NCBI GenBank assembly: GCA_031772625.1
Contig: CM062818.1
Coordinates: 1,277,498,277-1,277,562,276 of the forward strand
Direction: 5' to 3'
Source of the DNA: Pinus tabuliformis
Taxonomy: Eukaryota; Streptophyta; Pinopsida; Pinales; Pinaceae
DNA length: 64,000 nt
Positions 10,960 through 22,539 of this stretch are shown here, in pieces; the first letter of the stretch is position 1, and each line of letters starts with the position of its first letter. Made by a program: the position numbers and the translations under genes. Under the pieces are notes generated by a model. It was given only the letters and a program-made list of their open reading frames with translations. It was not told the DNA's origin and did no database searches.

Positions 10960-11440
10960 CATGAGGCATGGTTGATTGACTCAGGTGCATCCTTTCACTT
11001 CACTCCCCATAGAGAGTGGTTCTGTGAGTATGATAAATATGATGGTGGTGATGTCTTGTTGGGGGATGACAGGAAGGCTAGAATCATTGGTCATGGAAAA
11101 GTAAAGTTGAAGCTGCAAGGTGGAAGGGTTAGAACACTTTTGGGTGTTCTGCATATTCCTGCGTTAGCCAGAAATCTGATTTTTGTTAGCAAGTTGGATG
11201 TTGCAGGTGTAAAAACAGTGTTCGAGAATGATACCTGCAAAATGGTTTGGGGAGCACTGGTATTGATGTGGGGAATTCGAATTGGAACTCTGTACAAGCT
11301 GCAAGGTAGCACTGTTATTGATGGGTGCAACAGTTCTGTGGTTCCTGAAAGTGGAGCAAAAAATCTAGTGGTCTCTGGAGAGAAGACCATGTTGTGGCAT
11401 CAAAGGCTTGGACATATTAGAGAGAAAAGCCTTTGAATAC
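10960..11440 (+). pseudogene. Protease and pre-integrase region of copia D
   Basis: WLIDSGASFHFTPHREWF holds the Asp-Ser-Gly active-site triad of a copia protease. The domain runs on through GDDRKARIIGHGKVKL and LHIPALARNLI. It leads into a pre-integrase segment with LWHQRLGHI (His-X-His type zinc site of the integrase N-terminus). Order and wording match TNT1-94-like polyproteins. Confidence 0.8.
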
Positions 11441-11449
11441 TTCATGGTA

Positions 11450-12370
11450 AAGGTATGGTAGAAGGTATGAGTAATAGCTCTCTGGATTTTGATTTCTGTG
11501 AAAATTGTGTATATGGGAAGCAGAATCGGGTGAGTTTCCCCTCGGGTAGTAAGAGGGCGAAATAGATATTAGAACTTGTGCACAGTGATGTGTTTGGACC
11601 TGTGAAGGTTCCATCACTGGGTAAGTCTATGTACTATGTATCATTTATTGATGACTTCTCAAGGAAAACATGGATATATTTCCTTAATAAGAAATCTGAA
11701 GTCTTTGACAGGTTTAAATAATTTAAGGCTCTAGTGGAAAACGAGATAGAGAAGAAGATAAAGGTGCTGAGGATAGATAATGGTGGAGAGTTTTGCAGCA
11801 AGGAATTTGAAGAATTCTGCAAGAAGTGATGTATAGCACGACCGAAGACTACTCGATATACACCTCAGCAAAATGGAGTTGCAGAAAGAATGAACAAGAC
11901 GTTGATGGAAAGGGCAAGAAGCATGCTCAGTGGTGCCGGGTTAGGACAGGAATTCTGGGCAGAGGCGATGGATACTGCATGTTACCTAGTCAACAGGTCA
12001 CCTTCATTAGCGTTGGAGGATAAGACTCCACAAGGGGTATGGACTGGTAAGAAACCCTCTCTTTCACATCTAAGGGTATTTGGATGTGATGCATATGTAC
12101 ATGTTCCAAAGGAGAAACGAACCAAGTTGGATAGTAAATTTGAAAAGTGCATCTTTATTTGGTATAAGGATGGTTTAAAGGGTTATAAGCTTTGGAACCC
12201 AGTCACACGGAAGGTTGTGTACAATAGAGATGTGGTGTTCAGAGAGGTAAAAGATATTATTAACCATGAATTCCAACCAAAGAAACCTGAGAAGATAGAT
12301 TTTGAGCTTAAGGAGGAAGAATCAGACTCTACAACAGAAGAGGAATCAGAGATGAAGAGCCAAAAACTCC
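11450..12370 (+). pseudogene. Integrase of copia D
   Basis: The zinc-binding tail (CENCVYGK-like) near 11500 is followed by the catalytic core, with VHSDVFGPVKVPSLG and YYVSFIDDFSRKTWIYFL around 11580-11680, RIDNGGEF near 11775 and the region around 11890-12000 (MNKTLMERARSML). A C-terminal GKKPSLSHLRVFGCDAYVHVPKEKRTKLDSK...GYKLWNPVTRKVVYNRDVVF lies at 12030-12250. It would insert cDNA into the genome. Fossil. Confidence 0.75.
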
Positions 12371-12374
12371 GTGT

Positions 12375-13250
12375 GTGAGAAGATCAGTGCGAGAAAGAAG
12401 GCAGCCAGAAAGGTATAGTCCATCTGCTTTCTTCTCAAATTTTGCTTTATCTATTACTGACGATGATGCCAGAACTGTGAAGGAAGCAGTAGATTCAGAG
12501 GAGGGAAAACTTTGGAAAGAGGCCATGGTTGACGAAATGGCATCTTTGCACAAAAATGAGGCTTGGGATCTGGTGGAGTTGCCGGCTGGAAGGAAACCCA
12601 TTGGCAGCAAATGGGTGTTCAAGAAGAAGACAAATGCAGAAGGAAAGGTGGAAAAATACAAAGCTCGGTTGGTAGCAAAAGTTTATTCCCAGGTGCTGGG
12701 AATTGATTTTGGTGATATTTTTTCTCCTATTGCCAAGGTAACTTCTATTAGATTACTTTTATCTGTTGCTGCTGCTTTTGATTTTGAGGTAGAATAGATG
12801 GATGTGAAGACAAAAATTCTTCACGGGGATCTGGAAGAGGAAATATACATGAAGCAACCTGAAGGCTTTACGGTGAAGGGTAAGAAAGAAATGTTATGCA
12901 AGTTAAAGAAGTCTCTGTATGGGTTAAAACAGTCACCAAGGATGTGGTATCAGAAATTTGATACATTTATACGGGGACTTGGCTTCACCAAAAGAAAAGA
13001 AAATCATTATGTGTATTTTAAATTAATTGGTGACTGTGTTATTTATCTGGTCTTGTATGTGGATGATATATTGTTGGTTGGAAATGACAAAGAAATTATC
13101 CAGGATTTGAAGACCCAATTGTCCTCCAAATTCGACATGAAAGATCTTGGTGCTGCAAACTATATTTTGGGCATGGAAATTAAAAGAGATCGGGCAAAGA
13201 GGAAGCTCTGGTTAAACTAGAGGAAGTATATCGAGACAATACTGCAGAGG
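12375..13250 (+). pseudogene. Reverse transcriptase of copia D
   Basis: RVT_2 type: WKEAMVDEMASLHKNEAWDLV at 12510-12570, KWVFKKKTNAEGKVEKYKARLVAK, DFGDIFSPIAKVTSIRLLLSVAA, then MDVKTKILHGDLEEEIYMKQPEGF and the catalytic LYVDDILLVGND near 13055-13090, followed by FDMKDLGAANYILGMEI. All landmarks of copia reverse transcriptase are readable. Fossil with few breaks. Confidence 0.85.
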
Positions 13251-13369
13251 TTTAATATGCAAGATAGTAAACCGGTGAAGGTTCCTATTCCTGTAGGTGT
13301 GAGGTTATTTGCTAAATAGTGTCCCAAGACACAAGAAGAGTAAGAGGACATCTCCTGTGTTCCATATGG

Positions 13370-14066
13370 AAGTGTAGTCGGTAGCTTGATGTATGCAATG
13401 GTATGTACTAGACTAGACATTGCACATGCAGTGGGAGTATTGAGCAGGTTTATTTCAAAACCAGGGAAGGAGCACTGGACAGTAGTGAAGCGGGTTTTCA
13501 AGCATTTGCATGGCACTAGTGATTATGTTTTGTGCTACCAAGGAAGATCAGGATTGGACAAAATGTTGGATATTGGTGGCTTTGTTGATCCAGACTGGGC
13601 TAGAGATCTGGATCAGAGAAGATCTACAAGTGGGTATGCGTTTAACCTATTTGGAGGTGCAGTCAGTTGGATGAGTAAGAAACAATCTGTAGTGGCACTA
13701 TCAACTACAGAGGCAGAATACATCGCAGCCACTCATGCAAGCAAGGAAATAGTTTGGTTGCAAAGATTGTGTTCAAATATGGGGTTAGTACAGGGAGCTA
13801 TAAGGATAGACTGTGACAGCCAAAGTGCAATTTTCTTGGCAAAGAACCCCACATATCATTCAAAGACAAAGCACATTGATGTTTAGTATCACTTTGTGAG
13901 GGATATGATAGAAGACAAAAAGGTGTTGCTGGTAAAGGTGGACACTTTGAAGAATATTGCAGATGCATTGACAAAATCTGTAAGCTCTAAGAAGTTCTCT
14001 TGGTGTAGAGAGACAATGGGCATTTCAGGGCTAGAAAAATGGCTAAGCTCTCTTGTGGCCCCATGT
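13370..14066 (+). pseudogene. RNase H of copia D
   Basis: Reads LMYAMVCTRLDIAHAVGVLSRF, then the RNase H core with GFVDPDWARDLDQRRSTSGYAFNLFGGAVSWMSKKQSVVALSTTEAEYIAA and a CDSQSAIFLAKNPTYHSKTKHIDV helix, ending with ADALTKSVSSKKF. This is the usual C-terminus of a copia polyprotein. Element E is inserted a few bases beyond it. Confidence 0.85.
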
Positions 14067-14072
14067 GGAAAG

Positions 14073-15123
14073 TGTTAAGCTATGGTATGTTCTATGCTTA
14101 TAACAGTTTACTTCTTTTTCTTATTATATTCCACCGATTAGCAATCACATTTACATAAAGTAAAGTGCAGATAGAACATTAAACGATCGACAGAAAACAA
14201 GCCAAGACAAGAGACACAAGATGTGGCGGCTAGCCAGGGACAAACCCCACAATGTGTGGGGAAACCCTTTCATCAAATCTTCTTTTATCTTCAATAATTC
14301 AGCAGAGAGAAATAGTACAATAAATCTGATTCATATCAGCAGTAGCAAACCCTAGATTAGTAGCATCAGCATTAGTGGCTTCATTATCAAACTAGGGCAG
14401 ACCATATCTCACAAACCGACAGTCGGATTGACTTCATTCCACCACCAAAAGTTTCGGCTTCCAAAGGAGGTTCAGATGAACCTACATCGCAGTTCAGATG
14501 AGGAGATCTTCTAGGCCACGCAAGTCAATCTTTACTTCTGCAGTTGCAACTTCAGTTTCAGCAGTTTCCGGCTTCAAACTAGGGCAGTCGATATCTTGCA
14601 AACCATTCGTCGGATTGACTTCATTCCACCACCAAAAGTTGCGGCTTTCAAAGGATGTTCAGATGAACCTATAGTGCAGTTCCAAAGAGGAGATCTTCTA
14701 GGCCATGCAAGTCAATCTTTACTTCTGCAGTTGCAGCTTCAGTTTCAGCAGTTTCCGGCTTCACATGTGTGAGAGAGAGACCCATTTCAGCACAGTAGAG
14801 AAGAGACTCATATCTGCGTAGTAGAGAGAGAGAGATGTGATGAGATGAGTGAGTCCAAATGAGGAAAAGTCCTCTTATATTTATACACAACGTTGGTGGG
14901 TGAATAGATGCGACTGTTGGGCTTCTGAGCCTACATGAGTTGTAGGTCAGCTTGATAATAATTCCATAATCAAAATAAATTCATATCTCCATGAATACTT
15001 ATAGGAATTGGATGATGTTTATATCAATCCTACACCTCTCGACGAGAGGAATCTAATAAAAATATTATTAGCCATGAATAAGATGACCCACATGAAGTTT
15101 TTCCCTGGTTGCCAATTTTAACA
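14073..15123 (-). repeat. 3' LTR of copia E, with an internal 187-bp duplication
   Basis: 1051 bp, TGTTAA...TTAACA ends, matching 19830-20882 closely. It contains two tandem units of 187 bp (14389-14575 and 14576-14762) that both begin AAACTAGGGCAG; the same pair is present in the other LTR. A TATA-like GTATAAATATAAGAGG is read on the minus strand near 14886-14871. A purine tract (GTTGAGAGGGAG in element sense, 15135-15124) borders it. Confidence 0.85.
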
Positions 15124-16240
15124 CTCCCTCTCAACCATGGAGAACTTCATCTGCAATCTGTCTATCGGTCGTTACTATTCATCCATCAAATGCACTGCCC
15201 TATACAGCCTTACCCTTGCCCTGCTCTGCTCTATTCTGCCTGTTCTGCTTTGTCTTGTTCTGCCCTGCACTGATCTGTACTGTTTTGTTCTGTTCTGCTC
15301 TGCGCTTGCATTGTTCTGTTCTACTCTGCTTTTGTCTGAATTATGAAGAAGAAGAAATGATCGAGGATGTATCATATTGACTCAAAGTCAGTCTCAGAGT
15401 ATGTACCACTGGTCCCAGACCAGTCTCAACCAACCCAAAGTTAGCGTCACAGTGAGTACAACTCCAATGGTCCCAGACCAATATCATCCTCCACTGACTC
15501 AAAGTCAGTCTCAGAGTATGTACCACTTATCCCAGACCAGTCTCAACCGACCCGAAGTCAGCGTAATAGTATGGTACAACTCCTACCACTGGTCCCAGAC
15601 CAGTATCATTGATTCCAGATCAATGGAGGTCATCCTAGCGTAGGGAGTACGATAGTTACAACGATGCATCCATTGGTAATACTATGGTCCCTAACTTCAT
15701 TTCCCTGCTCATTGATCAGATGAGAGGTACTTCCCATGAGTCCCAGACTGCATGGGTAGGATGCCTCGACAGGAGAACTAATCAATCCCGTCCTCACAGG
15801 AGAACACATCAATCCTGCTACAATTGCCATGGAGAACACATCAATCCAGGCCTCACAGGAGAACACATCAATCCTGCTACAATTGCCATGGAGAACACAT
15901 CAATCGAGGCTGCCATGGAGAACACATCAATCCAGGCCTCACAGGAGAACACATCAATCCTGCTACAATCGCCATGGAGAACACATCAATCCGGGCCTCA
16001 CAGGAGAACACATCAATCCTGCTACAATCGCCATGGAGAACACATCAATCCAGGCCTCACAGGAGAACTAATCATCCTGCTACACAGGAGAGCGAATCAT
16101 CCTGTTCCACAAGAGAGCGAATCATCCTGTCCCACAAGAGAGCGAATCATCTTGTTCCAGTGTGCACCACCAGGGGAGGGTGAGTCACCCTATGGTCGTA
16201 TGTTGCTCCAGTAATAACCGCAAGCCCTCAGAGCTCCCAG
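15124..16240 (-). repeat. Repeat-rich 3' region of copia E
   Basis: Three repeat types lie between RNase H and the 3' LTR. At 15205-15330 there is a CTGTTCTG-like pyrimidine-rich simple repeat. At about 15379-15610 there is a roughly 120-bp unit, twice, with GACTCAAAGTCAGTCTCAGA and CAGACCAGT palindrome-like pieces. At 15790-16075 there is a composite 59-bp unit (32 + 27 bp, each beginning GGAGAACACATCAATC), about five times, followed by a short GAGAGCGAATCATC repeat (16085-16155). No gene: open frames here exist because the repeats lack stops in several frames. Confidence 0.75.
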
Positions 16241-17000
16241 AGCTCAATGTATGCAACATGCAGGACCCTTGTACAAGGGTTTCTTACTGACTCCAAGTCG
16301 TTTGGGAAAATTACAGATTAGATCTTTCCTCGGGGCTTTGACAAGGTGTATCAACCTGTACATCATCTTAATGCGATGGAGCCTCCTTGCTTACCATATC
16401 CAAGATGATGTCTATCTGCTGGAGCAATCGACGAATACGGGATTCCTTAATAATCGAATCCCACCTCTGGTTGTTATAGAGAATCACAGTGGTATCCAAT
16501 GTAAATCAAAACAGCTCACTGAAGAGCTTTCTCAACCAGACTGCCTCACACGAGGTTATGCTAGCAACAATATATCCTACTTCAGTAGTGCTCAAAGCCA
16601 CCGACTTCTGCTTCCTGCTCATCTAGGATATCGAAGCATATCCCAAGATGAAACAGTACCCGGAACTGCTCTTACGGTCCACCACACTGCTTGCCCAATC
16701 AACATCAGTCTATCCAAGTAGTCTCACATCTTCGACAGTGTATCTTAATCCATGAGAGATTGTGTCCTGAAGACATCTTAGAAGATTCTTGGCATCAATC
16801 CAGTGAGGCTCAACCAAATATGAGCTCACAATGCTAGCTGCAAAACATATGTTCGGACGGAGATTCACCAAGAACATCAATGCGAATGAGTTTTTGAAAC
16901 TCAGAGGCATTTCCCAAGTCTGGTCCGACATCACTACCATATAACTTCTAAAAGTTAAGATCCTTGAGGTAGTCACAGGCTTGCAGTCCATCATACTGAA
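16240..17000 (-). pseudogene. RNase H region of copia E
   Basis: On the minus strand, the stretch KPVTTSRIL...FKNSFALMFLVNLRPNICFAASIVSSYLVEPHWIDAKNLLRCLQDTISHGLRY is the RT-RNase H connection of copia elements, followed (16720-16560) by traces of GYAGSDW...-like and LSTTEVGYI-type RNase H motifs. It directly precedes the repeat-rich 3' region. Strongly decayed. Confidence 0.6.
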
Positions 17001-17768
17001 TCTTTCCAATATATTTACCACATATTTTCCTTGAGATAGGAAAATTTCCCTTGGCTTCTGCCACACTTCAAGTCCTTGGTCCTTCATTTCAAATTCAAAA
17101 TCCATCTCCCTCTAACATTTGAGAATGAGAGGGTTTGCACCTGTTAGAAAGAGGTCATCCACATACAACATCAGTATGAGAGGCTTGTCATCTTCAACCT
17201 TAAAGTAAAGTTTAGGATCGGCTTCACTCCTAGTGAATCCCAGCTTCATCAAGTACCTATTGATCCTCTCATACCGTGCTCAAGGTGCTTGCTTCAGCCC
17301 ATAGAGAGCTTTCTTCAACCTGCATACATGAGATTTTTTATCATAAATCTCAAATCCTTCGGGTTGCTCCACGTAGACCTATTCTTTGATCGAGCCATGC
17401 AAGAACGCAGTCTTGACATCCATCTAATGTAGGTTCCATCCTTGTGAAGCGGAAAGGGCTATCATCGAGCGGATGGTCGTATATTTGGAAACAGGTGCAA
17501 ATATCTCATCAAAGTCTATACCTTCCTTTTGGGAGAAACCTCGAGCAACAAAACGAGCCTTATACTTTTCCGTGCTTCCATCTGCTGCATGCTTTATCTT
17601 GTAAAGCCATTTGGAAGTAACAACAGTCTTGTCCTGGGGTCTGGGAACTACTTCCCAAACATCATTCTTTATGATAGACTCATATTCTTCGGTCATAGCA
17701 TCCTTCCATACTTGATGCTTGACAGCATCTGAGAATGACGAAGGCTCATTTTGTATGATCGTGCTCAT
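17000..17768 (-). pseudogene. Reverse transcriptase of copia E
   Basis: Reads WKDAMTEEYESIIKNDVWEVVPRPQDKTVVTSKWLYKIKHAADGSTEKYKARFVARGFSQKEGIDFDEIFAPVSKYTTIRSMIALSA (17768-17424), the N-terminal half of RVT_2. The catalytic LYVDDLFLTG-like motif follows near 17180-17150, and FEMKDQGLE near 17100. The wording differs clearly from D and F, so E belongs to another copia lineage. Confidence 0.8.
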
Positions 17769-17773
17769 GATGG

Positions 17774-18560
17774 TCAGGTATCCTTGATACCTATGGGTTT
17801 CTTACTTTCACGAAAGGTTCCTCGGGGTGCAGCATGTCCTTCAGCATCATCAAGTAACCCCTTAAGCCATGAAGGCCTCTTCCTAGAAGAGGAAGTCTCA
17901 TATGGAGGAGGATCAATCGGATCCATGGTTTCTTCTACATCAGGCATTGATTCATCATCCTTTTCTTTCGGTTCCCTGGTGTCGGCTTCTTGAGAGCTCC
18001 TCAAAGTCGGAAGATTGATCACCTTGCTGAGAGCCATATCTTTGTCAAAGGTGACATCATGACTAATTATGACTTCCCTTTGACCGGCTACATAGATTCT
18101 ATAGCCTTTAGTATTTTCACCATAGCCCACGAAAATTCCCTTCTTTCCAGATGCTCCCAATTTATTTCTTTTCTCTTTCGGCACATGAAAGTATACAGGG
18201 CTTCCAAAAATTACCGGTGAATTTTTCTTCAGGAGTCTTGGAACCCAATGCTTGATGAGGGCATCAATTTTGTACATATACGACGGTGATTGTAGTTTCA
18301 GCCCATAGAAACATCAGAAGTCTTTGATCATGTAGCATGGCCCAGACAGCTTCCATCATCGTGCAGTTCTTCCTTCCCACCACACCATTCTGCTCAGGAG
18401 TATGTGGTGTAGAAGTCTCCCTCTTAATGCCAACCTCAGGTATGCCTGAGTGAACCAATTTTAATATATCAGAGGTCTTGCTTTGGCTTGAGGGGAATGG
18501 TCCCCTTGTGAGCTTTCCTTCAGCACATCCTGGACATACGCCTTCATTCTCTATTCAAAA
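17774..18560 (-). pseudogene. Integrase of copia E
   Basis: Core remnant with RETSTPHTPEQNGVVGRKNCTMMEAVWAMLHDQRLLMFLWAE (about 18425-18300), then C-terminal FGSPVYFHVPKEKRNKLGASGKKGIFVGYGENTKGYRIYVAGQREVIISHDVTFDKD, and an acidic linker to reverse transcriptase. These are standard copia integrase landmarks. Fossil. Confidence 0.75.
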
Positions 18561-18599
18561 TTCGGGCATCCCTATCACCATTTGTCTTACACCGAGTAT

Positions 18600-19671
18600 A
18601 GCTTTATAATGAAGGGGGAAAACCTCTAATGCCAAAGTTCGGACTGAAGAGATGTTTCATAAGACATGACACCTAGCAGACTTCCATCGACCTGATATAA
18701 TGAATCAACGCTAAACCCAAGAGTAAAGGCATCTTTAACATTATTTTTCCATATACATACCTTGCCATCGCTGAAGGTTACTTTGTAGCCTTTGTCTTCC
18801 ATTCCCGAGATGGACACTAGGTTCTTTTTGAGGTTAGGTGCATTTAATACATCCTGGAATTTCTAGCCTTCTTGAATGCTTGTCCTCTTCCTTGATTCCC
18901 AGCTCTCCTCTTACCTTTTCTGTTGAATTTGTCATTCCTTTAATTGCCATCAGAGGGATTTTGATCATCGTCCTAGAGTGAGTCCTTTCTATCAGGGCAC
19001 TCCCTTGCATAGTGACATGCTTTATCGCAAATGTAACATCGTCATTTTCTTCTAGCCTTAGGTCTAGCCTTTCCATTTGATTTAGTCCTGGAATTATTTC
19101 TTTTCTTTGCATGAAAAGAAAAGGCAGCAAGAGGACCTTTAGGCATGGGCATTTCTTACACTTCTTCCCTTGTTTCTTCTTGAATGCATCTAGCCATTAA
19201 TTCCTCGAAGCCAGGAATTACATTATAGTTCAGAAGAGTAGTCCTGAACACATACCATTCAGATGGTAATCCTTCAAGAGTTGTGAGTGCCATTTCTCTG
19301 TCAGTAATAGCTTCCCCAATAGATAGGAGATCGTTCTTGATCTCGGTGATTCTTAAGAAGTATGCTTGCATACTTTCATCTTTACCCTTCTTGATTTCCC
19401 TCAGCTTATTTCTAAGAAACAAAACTTGATTTGCATCATTAACTTTAAATAAACTCACCAGTCTGTCGTAGATTTCCTTGGAGGTGTCTAGATCAGAGAT
19501 GTAGGCCACCAAGTGCTTGTCGATAGAGTCCCGGATGATCTTCTTTGTTTTGACTTCTCCATTTTTCCATTTGTTCCAGGCAGCAGCAGATGCATTTGAT
19601 GAAGGCTCAACAATATTGCCTCTTACATGGTCCAGCACTCCTTGATCTTCAAGGGTTAGATCGATAGACAT
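18600..19671 (-). pseudogene. Gag and protease remnants of copia E
   Basis: A Retrotran_gag_2 (UBN2) type shell domain at 19671-19156 is open over 171 codons: WNKWKNGEVKTKKIIRDSIDKHLVAYISDLDTSKEIYDRLVSLF, LFLRNKLREIKKGKDESMQAYFLRI, LTTLEGLPSEWYVF. Downstream, a zinc-knuckle remnant lies near 19030-18990. A pre-integrase/protease tail lies at 18840-18600 (MSISGMEDKGYKVTFSDGKVCIW, SLYQVDGSL). Fossil. Confidence 0.75.
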
Positions 19672-19817
19672 CTTTCATCCGTGATAGTCAGCTTTCTCAC
19701 GGAGCTTGTCTTCGGCAGGAAAGAGTGTTGAGGACCCCATAGTTCTTTTAGGATAGCCTTGCCAATCTTCTCTTCAATGATTGCTCTTGCTCTTGCTCGG
19801 GCTTTGTCTTCACCTCA

Positions 19818-19829
19818 GCTCTGATACCA
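19818..19829 (-). promoter_or_regulatory. Primer binding site of copia E
   Basis: On the minus strand this reads TGGTATCAGAGC, the undamaged initiator tRNA-Met complement used by most plant copia elements. It abuts the 5' LTR end exactly. Confidence 0.95.
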
Positions 19830-20882
19830 TGTTAAGTTATGGTATGTTCTATTCTTATAACAGTTTACTTATTTTTCTTATTATATTCCACCGATTAGAA
19901 ATCACATGTACATAAAGTAAAGTGCAGATAGAACATTAAATGATCGACAGGAAACAAGCCAAGACAAGAGACACAAGATGTGGCGGCTAGCCAGGGACAA
20001 ACCCCACAATGTGTGGGGAAACCCTTTCATCAAATCTTCTTTTATCTTCAATAATTCAGCAGAGAGAAATAGTACAATAAATCTGATTCATATCAGCAGT
20101 AGCAAACCCTAGATCAGTAGCATCAGCATTAGCGGCTTCATTATCAAACTAGGGCAGACCATATCTCACAAACCGACAGTCGGATTGACTTCATTCCACC
20201 ACCAAAAGTTTCGGCTTCTAGAGGAGGTTCAGATGAACCTACATCAAAGTTCAAATGAGGAGATTTTCTAGGCCACGCAAGTCAATCTTTACTTCTGCAG
20301 TTGCAGCTTCAGTTTCAGCAGTTTCCGGCTTCAAACTAGGGCAGTCGATATCTTGCAAACCGTTCGTCGGATTGACTTCATTCCACCACCAAAAGTTGCG
20401 GCTTTCAAAGGAGGTTCAGATGAACCTACAGCACAGTTCTAAAGAGGAGATCTTCTAGGCCACGCAAGTCAATCTTTACTTCTGCAGTTGCAGCTTCAGT
20501 TTTAGCAGTTTCCGGCTTCACATGTGTGAGAGAGAGAGACCCATTTCAGCACAGTAGAGAAGAGACACATATCTGCGTAGTAGAGAGAGAGAGATGTGAT
20601 GAGATGAGTGAGTCCAAATGAGGAAAAGTCCTCTTATATTTATACACAACGTTGGTGGGTGAATAGATGCGACTGTTGGGCTTCTGAGCCTACATGAGTT
20701 GTAGGTCGGCTTGATAATAATTCCATAATCAAAATAAATTCATATCTCCATGAATACTTATCGGAATTGGATGATCTTTATATCAATCCTACACCTCTCG
20801 ACGAGAGGAATCTAATAAAAATATTATTAGCCATGAATAAGATGACCCACATGAAGTTTTGCCCTGGTTGCCAATTTTAACA
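19830..20882 (-). repeat. 5' LTR of copia E
   Basis: 1053 bp and about 97% identical by eye to 14073-15123, with the same 187-bp tandem pair (about 20146-20519) and the same minus-strand TATA-like signal near 20645-20630. Confidence 0.85.
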
Positions 20883-20906
20883 GAAAGAAAACAACAAGTG
20901 GGAGAA

Positions 20907-21409
20907 TGTTGGGTTGTGTTATATTCTTTCCACGACTAGCCCACGTAGTTAACTGGGAGGGTTAGAGGGAGGGCGGAGCCCCCCTTCATTGCGCTGATTG
21001 TGTAGTGCGGGGGGTCACAGGGGGTTTGAGGTGTATCCGTAACCCCACTTTATGGGGTCCAGGGTAGTGCCCCAGAAAATTTTGGTTTTGGACGCTATGT
21101 TAGGTTGGGCAGACCCACCTATGGTTTTGTGCATGATTTTCGCACATGTTTTTTGGACGCAATTGTTTTCGGTCCATGGTATTGGACGCGATGGTTTTCG
21201 GTCCATGGTATTTAATGCTTCAGCATGTATAAATATGTATTATAACATTGAAAGTAACGTAATTAAAAATCAAGCTGGTAGTCCCGATTTTGGGATCTAG
21301 GGGAAAATATCTGTGTATATGTGTTTTATGTGTTATGCTCTCACATTTTTTATTTTCCATGTTTTAGAATTCGTATGTAGGTAATTTTTGTACAGAGTTA
21401 AAACCTACA
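20907..21409 (+). repeat. 3' LTR of copia D
   Basis: Preceded by the purine tract AACAACAAGTGGGAGAA. Carries GGGAGGGTTAGAGGGAGGG (20955-20973), a textbook four-tract G-quadruplex motif, at the place where the 5' LTR has its long G-runs. Confidence 0.85.
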
Positions 21410-21414
21410 CATTG

Positions 21415-22530
21415 AAGAATGCAACTAGTCCAAGCTAAAGGATGAGATTGGTTAGGATAGCATTGTTCAACTGCCTAGTAACCATATACCCAAAGGATTG
21501 GTGCCCCTAGAGAAGTTGTTTGATCATAATGATGTACCTTATAAGCATACCAAAAAGGAAAATGAGTATGCAGTTCATAGACATAATGTAGGGAGTCCAA
21601 CCCATCCAAAGTACATAAATCTATCCACTCACTTGTCTTTTGCCCAAAGTTCGGAGTATTGGACACTAATGAAACAATTTGCTGATATTTTTGCTTGGGA
21701 GTACAATGATCTCAAGACCTATGACACCAACATCATTCAGCATAAGATTCCACTAGAGAAGAATGCCATCCCTTTTAAGTAGAAATTAAGACCTATCAAC
21801 CCTCTCTTATTGCCTTTGATTGAAAAGGAAATCAAGCTGTCGGATGCCAAGATCATAGTTCCCCTAAGGTATTCAAAGTGGATAGCTAAACTTGTGGTAG
21901 TAAGAAATAAGAATGGAGAAATCAAGCTTTTTGTTGACTTCAGGAATCTGAACAAATGCTCTAAAAAAGACAACTACCCCCTGCCTAAGATGGAACGCTT
22001 GTTGCAAAAAGTTTCAAGGGCTAGAGTCATGTCTTTCTTAGATGGATTTTCAGGTTACAATCATATAGTTGTACATCCAGAAGATTAAGAAAAGACCTCC
22101 TTCACTATTCCTTGGGGCACTTTCATGTACTCCAAGATGCCTTTTGGAATGATGAATGCTCGGGCAACTTTTCAGAGGGCCATGGACATAGCCTTTGTGG
22201 GAGAGAAGGACAAGTTTGTCTTTATTTACCTTGATGACATAACAGTCTTTTCCAATAGTCTCAAGGACCATTTGTAGCATTTGAAGAAGGTGTTTCTAAG
22301 GTGCAAACGTTTTGGAATTTCTATGAACCCAAAGAAGTCATAGTTTTCTCTAGAAAAAGGCAAACTTCTGGGACATATTGTTTATGCTGAAGGTGTGAAG
22401 ATCGATCCAACAAGAGTTCAAGCAATTCAGATATTGTCCATCCCAAGGTCAAATAGGGACATTCAATATTTCTTGGGTAAGATTAACTTTTTCAGGAGGT
22501 TTATTCCAAACTTTGCAGAGCTAGTGAAGT
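21415..22530 (+). pseudogene. Linker and reverse transcriptase of gypsy B
   Basis: The linker has FADIFAWEYNDLKTYDTNIIQHKIPL (21680-21760), as in Tat-type elements. The catalytic region follows: KWIAKLVVVRNKNGEIKLFVDFRNLNKCSKKDNYPLPKM, SFLDGFSGYNHIVVHPED, then PWGTFMYSKMPFGMMNARATFQRAM and FIYLDDITVFS with the YLDD active site near 22226. GKINFFRRFIPNF marks its end near 22500. Fossil with several breaks. Confidence 0.8.
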
Positions 22531-22539
22531 AGATCACTT

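Larger units (their letters stand above)
14073..20882 (-). mobile_element. Copia element E, antisense, inserted in D
   Basis: In the element's own sense the 5' LTR is 20882-19830 and the 3' LTR is 15123-14073, with the primer site at 19829-19818. Perfect target duplication GAAAG at 14068-14072 and 20883-20887. The order on the minus strand is gag, zinc knuckle, protease remnant, integrase, reverse transcriptase, RNase H, then a 1.1 kb repeat-rich 3' region. LTR divergence is about 3% by eye, so it is the youngest layer of this nest. Nevertheless the coding part has roughly ten or more breaks. Confidence 0.9.
9475..21409 (+). mobile_element. Copia element D (Tork/TNT1-94-like), inserted in B
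   Basis: LTRs at 9475-9986 (512 bp) and 20907-21409 (503 bp) start TGTTGGGTTGTG and end CCTACA or its decayed form. The target duplication CATTG is perfect on both sides (9470-9474 and 21410-21414). The internal order gag, zinc knuckle, protease, integrase, reverse transcriptase, RNase H is that of Ty1/copia. Element E is inserted just before its 3' LTR. LTR divergence is near 7%. The coding part has roughly nine breaks. F (41366-47637) is a second member of the family. Confidence 0.9.

Noticed and set aside
15790-16075. CRISPR-like look of regularly spaced GGAGAACACATCAATC repeats
   Set aside because: Spacing alternates 32 and 27 bp, the 'spacers' are themselves repeated, and the setting is a plant retrotransposon. 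It is a minisatellite.
15684-16214. A 176-codon frame and two overlapping frames with MENTSIQASQENTSI-like repeats
   Set aside because: They arise from the 59-bp minisatellite, which has no stop in several frames, and they lie antisense in the 3' region of copia E. No domain and no gene context.
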